From Oscheius sp. JU75 (Eukaryota; Nematoda; Chromadorea; Rhabditida; Rhabditidae): DNA of 64,000 nucleotides. The stretch is taken from positions 6,448,001-6,512,000 of the forward strand of contig JASJZC010000006.1 of NCBI GenBank assembly GCA_037178855.1. Direction: 5' to 3'. How positions within the stretch are numbered: position 1 is the first letter of the stretch; every line of letters starts with the position of its first letter. Made by a program: the position numbers and the translations under genes. Below, one piece after another: positions 57,844 to 64,000 of the stretch. Under the pieces are notes generated by a model. It ran no database searches. It was not told the DNA's origin and worked only from the letters and a program-made list of their open reading frames with translations.

Positions 57844-58833
57844 CTAAAATGGTAAAGTTGATAGACTGGACAGTTGTACCGCGTCATGGTCATGTCCCTT
57901 AAATCTAAACTCCTCAGTTGAATGAGGAATACTTGAGCAGAGCTTTCCGCAGCAATCTGATCCAACTTTGTTATCGTCGTCGTCGTAAATCGCATAGGAA
58001 ACTGATCCTTCGAAGCGGTAGAACTGTTCGTTAATTTCTTTCTGGAAAGTAAACCAATCAAAATATCTCTTACTTGCCCTCTCACCAAAAACTTAGATTC
58101 ACAATGAAGCCCATTGTTCTTCGAGCAGATGAACCATGGGACATAGCAGAGTGAGGAGCCGAAGTTAGCTCCTGCTACTCCTACAAAAGCATCGACGATA
58201 TTGGTTATTGGCGGTCCAATATCCTCCTCATCGCACATTCCTCCCAAAATGGCCTTTCTGGCTATTGGTGAACCCATTGAAAATGCAAGAACGTCAATCT
58301 TGCTTTCAGTGTACTTGTTCACAGCGATCATCAGAGCGCGGATCTAAAGGAGGCAAATAGTTCTTTCGGATCATTTGTGCAAAAGTCACCTGTTTCACGT
58401 ATTGGCATTGCAGTTTATAAAATATGATGAATTTCCTTGTTCCTTCGCCATAAGTTGTTGCGTAAATCTCAGCATCAGTATAATTATTCTTGATCAAATG
58501 CTGTCTTACAAATCCGAAAGTATAAGCAGTATTCGTTACTCCGTGAACAATGACCACTGGCTGAACAGTTTCATGCTTTCTGAAGCATTTTGCATACCTG
58601 TTTTCTAACTTCATGACTTGAATTGTGTTTACCACCAAAACTACCACTATCCACAAAGTCCGCTCTTTCCATAAGAATCTGACCAGCAGGCATGTACATA
58701 TTTGTTAGAAAGCGGTTGAAATGTGGCGTAAAATAGCCCTCAACAATCTAAAGAGAAAATCAAGCTAAGCTAGACAAGAAGATCTTACCATGAAGAGGGT
58801 TAGAAGCCACAGCAGCATGAACTGGTATGGCAT
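57844..58833 (-). CDS. Class-2 lipase (EstA-like; nematode LIPS family)
   Basis: Exons 58833-58789, 58747-58598, 58560-58390, 58343-58086, 58041-57844; 273 aa. A predicted secreted triacylglycerol or ester hydrolase. Signal peptide MPYQFMLLWLLTLFM is followed by GYFTPHFNRFL, the FGGKH segment, PVVIVHGVTNTAY (oxyanion hole region), ATTYGEG, and the nucleophile VLAFSMGSP (~S144). The elbow is A-x-S-x-G, as in bacterial class-2 lipases, rather than G-x-S-x-G. The base is likely a His in GHDHDAV near the C-terminus. A 37-nt intron (58561-58597) between RKQ and PVV is required to keep the frame. Confidence 0.9.
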
Positions 58834-59613
58834 AGCAACTGGGTCCACTTTTCTCGGCTTCACGACCCTATTACAACATTTGGCAGCTGGCTTCCTGTCA
58901 GCGCCTTTCGGAGATATCCTCTGTCGGTTCACAAGAAAGCGAAGGCGAGACGGTGTTCTTCACTAAAAGCAGAGATTAGAGAGAGGAACCGGATATGAGA
59001 AACAGACTCTGGGAATGGATGCTAGATTTCTCCTTCCAGTGTTTATAAGAAAGAAAGTCATGATTTTGTAATTGGATCGGACAACGCAAAACCTCTTTAT
59101 CGGCAGAAGCTAGGAGGTATACTGGTGACATAATTCTAAGATTTATACTCTACAAAACGTGTGTACATCACAATTCCGAAAATGCCGTTTAAGAATAGCT
59201 GAATGTTCTGTTTATGCAGTTTTGATAAGGACAGTTTAAGCAGAAGACGACAAAAAGTTTTTGATGCAGGATATGAGATCACCGCCGGGAATCTAATAAA
59301 TTTGCTCATGCGCGGTAATTAGATCTTTTTGTCTTGCAGCGATCACTGCGAACGGCCTTCAGGCAGAATACAGCGCTTTGTGGTCGCATGGCAGACAAGT
59401 GACAACGGGAGAAGATCAAGAGCGGATTCCCACCAAGAACCTGTCTCCTTCCTCTAACACACAAAAAAGAATGTGAGAGGCAGGCTTTTGATCTGCGAAG
59501 CATAGTAAAGCCCACCTTTCAGAGGAGGCGCTCGAAAACCGGGGGTTCGAGGGCTAAGCCTCCATGGTGCGTAACGGAAGCCAGTTTTTGTACCGGAATG
59601 AATATATTTTTAC
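58834..59613. other. Intergenic, no gene recognised
   Basis: Between the lipase start and the astacin 3' end, both on the minus strand. It contains only a 69-codon ORF without features. Confidence 0.5.
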
Positions 59614-59619
59614 TTTATT
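59614..59619 (-). terminator. Poly(A) signal AATAAA of the astacin gene
   Basis: AATAAA on the minus strand, starting 6 nt past the TAG stop (59625-59627). Confidence 0.6.
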
Positions 59620-59624
59620 GAGAT

Positions 59625-62137
59625 CTATCCTGTGACCCGTTGACAATAATAATTAGTTAGCTGATAGCCAGCACAACACCAACTTGAGGCTCTTTTGTGG
59701 CGACGACGATGTCCTCCTAAAGTTGTTCCAACACTGCAAGCAGCCTGATTACAGACCCGAGATTCTCGAGCGTTGCCTCTGAAAGAACAACTGTTCTTGA
59801 AAAATTTAAAATGGGGAGCGTATGAGCCCCAAGATGAATTGCAATATTCTCATTATCTTACCTGCACATGCCTCCTGAGCAGACCCTGACTCTGCTCTGG
59901 GTCCCGCAGGCTCCACACTTTTCACTGCAGCTATTCCATTGGGACCACAATGACCACGTTGCTGAACGGGTTACATGTTGTGGAGGTCTCGGAGTGGCTC
60001 TAGGAGCAGGTCTAGGCGGGGGTCTAGTCGTTGGAGGAAGAGTTGGGCGAGGAGTTGGAGGAGTACCTTCTGCAAGTGGTGGATTTCACTATTCGCAAAA
60101 ACGACATACCCATTATGTACTGTAGAGTAAACTTGGAGCTTTGAGTCGCCCTTGTCAAAACGAGAATTTCTTGGCCTGATGAAATGAGTTGCCCGAATTC
60201 GGCTTTGCAACAGAGGCGGAAGCCAGTCTTTTCAAAACTGTAACTATGCTTCACCTCGACGAATTCTTCACAAACGGGAGCGCAGCGGAACTCTACAGAG
60301 GCAAATTGGAAGCGGATTCTGGTACCGGAAGGCTACAGTTTTTGTTTAGGAAAACAATAACTGTACTTACCGCTCTGATTCTCCAATAACATTCTCCCGA
60401 AGCTCCAGAGTACACGAGATTTTGCCAAGCAGATGTAGGGACCAGTTCTTGTCCACAGTCTAATGCGTTTCAGTAAATGTGAATTGAAGATGACTTACTG
60501 GATCTTTGCAGCTGAGTACAAATTGGTCCTTCCAATCCACTGGGGCAGACACAAATGTTACAATTGTTTGGATCCGGGTATCCACCGTGCTGGCATGCTA
60601 GTCTGTTGGGGCAAGAACGAGAACAGAGGGCTAAGTTCAGAGCTTTAGCATCTAAGAAAGATAGTCCCGTTCTGCTTCCAATAGTGTGCATGAAGAGAGG
60701 ATCTATGGGCTCGACAGTGTTCTCTGAGAAACTTTTGCCGTAAGTCTGAAATTTGCCAGATTACTCTACAAGGAAAACCTTACGTTAGACGCGTAGTGCA
60801 TGACACTCCCGTAATCATAGCTAATCCCGAAGTCGTTTGATTCTGCCGTGGAACGCTTGGCAAACTGAGGTTCTGCTCCGTTGATCATGTTTTCCGGATG
60901 AATTCTATAAAAAATGTACATCCGTGAATAATTTGTGGAAACTCACTTCACAAAATTATCCCTGTCGGGACGGGCCTGCTCGTGCCACAGTCCCAAAGCG
61001 TGTGAAACCTCGTGACTAATGATTCCTGCCTAGAATCGAGTTTAAAGTAAGCTTGGGTTTCCTACTGTTTCACAATCTGCTCCAATTGAGACTTCTTGAG
61101 CTCCTCCCTGCTTTCCTACAGCAGAATAACAGCCGGATCCTTTTGTGAAAACTATGTAGTCTTGTCCCTGTCCGTTTTCCGAGAATCTGATGCATGTCTT
61201 TTGGGTGATTTCCGTCAGCGCGGAACGGATTGTGCCCTGCCACGAAGAATCACCTTCGGCGAAACGATATGGGATCAAGGTAGTCGTCCAGCGCTCATTT
61301 GGAGTGATGTCGACCTGAAAAAAATAGTTTAACATTTGTTTCCATCCATCACGAGAAAAAATCTTTCCTTTTATAAAATGGTGCGATTCCATGAATTTCC
61401 ATTCTTAATAATTTTTTACCTTTCGTCTAGCCCTCCCATTCGCTGTGATTCTCCTAGCTTGACTCATAGTCAACAGCACATCCGTTTCATACATTACATT
61501 TGCGATCCTGGAGTTCGCTCCCAGTTCGTTCAACTGCCCACTAGGAACTTGAAGAGTGTTGGCATCCTAAAGTCACGTTTATGATCAAGAACCCGTGCAT
61601 CTAACAAATTGGATGCCGGTCTTTTGCGTGAAATGCGAGCGCATTAGAGTCAGAACGGCCTCGTAGTTTTCACCGGGGCGAGAGTAGCAGCTTGAACGAG
61701 TATCCACATTGGAAATAAACTGAATATAGCCTATATTATTTTTTTTTTCATCAAACCTGTTGGATATCCTGGCTCCAAAAGCCTACTGGTTCCGGTGGCG
61801 GAGGCATTGGTGGAGGAATTGGCGGTGGTGGTCTAGGACCCTCAAAGGCAAACTGCCGGACTATCAAAACTGTGGCAGTACTTACTTCCGGTGGTGGGCC
61901 AAAGCTTCGTGGTCCCCAGGGTCGTCTCCATGGTGGAGGTGGTCCAAATGGTCGTGGCCCCCACGGACCACGATGCCCGCCCCACGGTCTTCTCCAAGGT
62001 GGTGGCCCTCCTCCATCAAATGGTGGCGGTCCGTCAAAACCTGATGACTACACAAAATGAACAAAATTGAACAAACCAAAAGACGGTTGTCCCATACTGA
62101 CATCGATCAACCCTATCAGCAGAAGGACGGACAACAT
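59625..62137 (-). CDS. Astacin metalloprotease with EGF, CUB and TSP1 domains (NAS class)
   Basis: Thirteen exons: 62137-62077, 62040-61886, 61840-61757, 61719-61606, 61566-61420, 61314-61066, 61029-60947, 60904-60784, 60745-60499, 60459-60371, 60332-60110, 60069-59862, 59778-59625; about 644 aa. A secreted zinc endopeptidase. Order: signal peptide (MLSVLLLIGLIDVS), a Pro/Gly-rich region with GPPPPWRRPWG repeats, propeptide ending in NGRARRK (furin-like), catalytic domain with HEVSHALGLWHE (HExxHxxGxxHE, ~276-287) and Met-turn SYDYGSVMHY, EGF (CPNRLACQHGG...CVCPSGLEGPIC), CUB (from CGQELVPTSAWQ), a TTRPPPRPAPRATPRPP linker, TSP1 (WSLWSQWNSCSEKCGAC) and a basic tail RRRHKR. This domain set matches nematode NAS-33 to NAS-38, which act in moulting, hatching and collagen processing; I cannot tell which. 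Introns are 36-48 nt in most cases. Confidence 0.94.
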
Positions 62138-62479
62138 GACTGTGGCAATGGTGTGTCAGCTCGGGTCAAATCGAGAATAAGGGGCTGAACCTGTTCGCCG
62201 AAGGCGAAGTAAAGACTGTATGACTTTAGTCATCCCTTTGTTTCCGTTAACTTTTTATGAACTGATTATCGAGTCAGAGAAACTGTGTCGTCGTTGCTGT
62301 GTTAAGTTCCTTGAATGTTTAAACAGAACTGACTCAAAGTTCCCCGAAAACTGACCTTGAACGGTGTTTTTCAAAGATGTTCAGCATAGTTTGGTGTTTT
62401 CAATGTTGATAGCAATCATAATCCCAAAGTTGTTACAGCCAGGTATAAACAAAAAATGGTTCTACGGATGTGTGTCTTA
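62138..62479. other. Upstream region of the astacin gene
   Basis: Presumed promoter on the minus strand. No core element was identified and there is no ORF of note. Confidence 0.4.
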
Positions 62480-62710
62480 AACGCCACCCTCTAGTTAGTG
62501 AAAACACCAGCTGCTGACGGCAGCTTCGTGGCCCTTTAGGCTTGACGTAGAATGTGTAACAGATTCTAAGTCAAGCTTCACAGCTGGCTCGTCCCCTTGT
62601 CTCTTGATATAAAATATCTTGCCAGCTTTTTTCGTTATTAGTGTTGACAGATAATTGTGCGGACACCGTGGCAGACAGACGGTCGGACGGTCACCATTGC
62701 GCTTTAGTAA
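62480..62710 (-). repeat. Dispersed repeat family R1, copy 5 (reverse)
   Basis: ACCAGCTGCTGACGGCAGCTTC, CACAGCTGGCTCGTCC, GCCAGCTTTTTTCG and GGTCGGACGGTCACCATTGC, i.e. the reverse complement of the R1 blocks. Confidence 0.65.
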
Positions 62711-62893
62711 GAGATCCTTCCTTGAAACTAATTGATATTATTGCATTTGAATCTGTCATCAGAAAACACTTTGATCTCTCGAAAACAACAAGTGTTCATA
62801 TGAAAGCCGCTATTTGCCTGCCCTGAAGAATACCCTCAAAAACACAATGGATGAGGCATGAAATCTTTATTACTGATGGGCAGATACGAGAGT

Positions 62894-63110
62894 TTATGGA
62901 AATCCTGAAAGTTTAACAATTGTTGAGTACGAAGGTAGTTTACCTGCTTTGAGGATAGTTTTCCAAATGTCATCATGTTCCGTGTAAAGATTGACAAGTA
63001 AGGACATTTCCTACAAGTGAGACTTTAATTAGTGTTAGAAGAAACAGTACCTTTTGTAGTCTAGATTTAGAAGATTTTGAGGAGAAAATGTGGCGTGCTG
63101 CTGTCTCCAT
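62894..63110 (-). CDS. Three-exon mini-gene (45 codons) or C-terminus of a larger gene
   Basis: Exons 63110-63051 (METAARHIFSSKSSKSRLQK), 63010-62944 (EMSLLVNLYTEHDDIWKTIL...) and 62904-62894 (ending GFP). Phases agree, both introns (40 and 39 nt) have good GT and AG ends, and AATAAA follows at 62871-62866, 23 nt past the stop. This combination is unlikely by chance. The frame is also open upstream of the ATG to 63176, so an upstream exon may exist. No domain is recognised; the short basic N-terminus could be a mitochondrial signal, which is speculation. Confidence 0.55.
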
Positions 63111-63176
63111 GTTCACCAAAACAACGACTGATGGAAAAACAACGTTGTGGTATTTGTTGGCAGTGGAGGTAGTCAA

Positions 63177-64000
63177 ACAAATAGTGTGATATCAGAGGAA
63201 GAGTAAAACACTGAAAAAGTTTCTAACAGTATTTGAACAACAATACCAAGTTTTGCTCTCTAGCATTCTGTTTACTTGCATATGAACAAAGTCACCTGGA
63301 GAGCATATACATATTCAAACCGTATGCACTCTTTAAAAGCTTAGGGCATCAAACGCAGTGTCCGGATCCATAGACATACTTTGCTTACAATGAAGATACC
63401 AACTCGTCTTTGAATATTAAAGAGTACGGCATTTGTGTTTGTTTTACTGGTATTTTCAGAATACAAGTTGATCTCTATATTTTAGTTCAAGTAAACGTGA
63501 TTTCAGTCAAGGTTTTATTAAACGTTAACAAAAACAGCCGAATCGGTCGAGGAGGTTTATTAGAAATGGGTGTGGGAAAACAATATTGGGATCTACTTCA
63601 TCTACACGGGTCTTAGGGCTGTTTTCACTGGGAGAATGGGAAAGAAACACTGGGGGACTGTACACACTACAAGAAAAAAAAATAGAGGTCTGGGCGAATA
63701 CACACAATTAGAGGAAGGTATGAAAAAGAATAAAAACCACAACTCGGAGATCATTAACTGAACCAAATTGCCGAAAACACACACCGAGTACGTATGGGGA
63801 AGATTTTGGAGCTTTAGAGTTTTAGGTATCTTTTACCTTTTGCCTATTAACAGAAAATTAGGTCCATATGACAAATTGTTGCATATAAAAGGTGGGTCAT
63901 TCGTTCATAGAAAAGAGGGGATTGGGGAGAATCAGTCTAGGAAATAAATTATAGCGGTACATAGAAAAAAGAGAGAGAACACGTCTGATTTTAGAGTAAG
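63177..64000. other. No gene recognised at the right end
   Basis: AT-rich with ORFs under 70 codons overlapping on both strands (63410-63784). No repeat family or RNA gene seen. Confidence 0.45.

Noticed and set aside
61760-62103. Trp/Gly- and His/Asp-rich ORFs
   Set aside because: Alternative-frame readings of the astacin Pro/Gly-rich exons.

Overview
The window is from a nematode nuclear genome; I cannot assign the species. The evidence is a cuticle collagen, a nuclear receptor with the nematode P-box CNGCKTFFRR, a ShK-domain secreted protein, an astacin of the NAS EGF-CUB-TSP1 class, a class-2 (LIPS-type) lipase, very short introns ending in TTTTCAG, and a close gene pair arranged like a trans-spliced operon. 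All exon models below were built by hand, joining frames at GT(or GC)-AG boundaries and comparing with remembered family consensus. Ends of exons are usually good to the base, but no alignment or transcript was available.

Layout. 2.06-10.1 kb (+): an LRCH protein (leucine-rich repeats plus calponin homology). Its 2.2-kb fifth intron carries a complete presenilin gene on the opposite strand (6.45-8.07 kb). 10.4-11.6 kb (-): a secreted, probably GPI-anchored alpha carbonic anhydrase; a decayed paralogue that has lost zinc ligands lies at 14.1-14.9 kb (+). 14.9-17.9 kb (-): COMMD2-like gene followed 112 bp later by a RECQ1 helicase, a likely operon. 18.2-19 kb: retroelement debris. 20.6 kb (+): small Cys-rich secreted protein. 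21.4-23.8 kb (+) zinc transporter (CDF) and 23.8-26.4 kb (-) membrane-anchored carboxylesterase, tail to tail with 29 bp between stop codons. 26.9-27.7 kb (-): ShK-domain protein. 28.8-31.2 kb: a TTAA-flanked inverted-repeat element, a dispersed repeat and a 290-bp direct duplication. 31.3-35.2 kb (-): two LAPTM4-like paralogues separated by a long hairpin and a broken non-LTR reverse transcriptase. 36.9-38.9 kb (-): nuclear hormone receptor. 42.0-51.0 kb (+): cuticle collagen with eight exons, a tRNA-Glu inside intron 2 and a 4-kb intron 7. 51-55 kb: gene-poor. 56.1-57.6 kb (+): AADAC-like esterase; 57.8-58.8 kb (-): LIPS-type lipase; 59.6-62.1 kb (-): astacin protease; 62.9-63.1 kb (-): a three-exon mini-gene of 45 codons.

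Themes. Two functions recur: ester/lipid hydrolysis (carboxylesterase, AADAC, lipase) and the cuticle/extracellular matrix (collagen, astacin, ShK protein). Presenilin, LAPTM4 and the zinc transporter are endomembrane proteins. Many introns are exactly 37 nt, with two candidates of 28-29 nt and three GC-AG introns. No CRISPR, rRNA or prokaryotic features were seen. The most unusual items are the nested antisense presenilin, the size class of tiny introns, and a family of dispersed 200-bp repeats.
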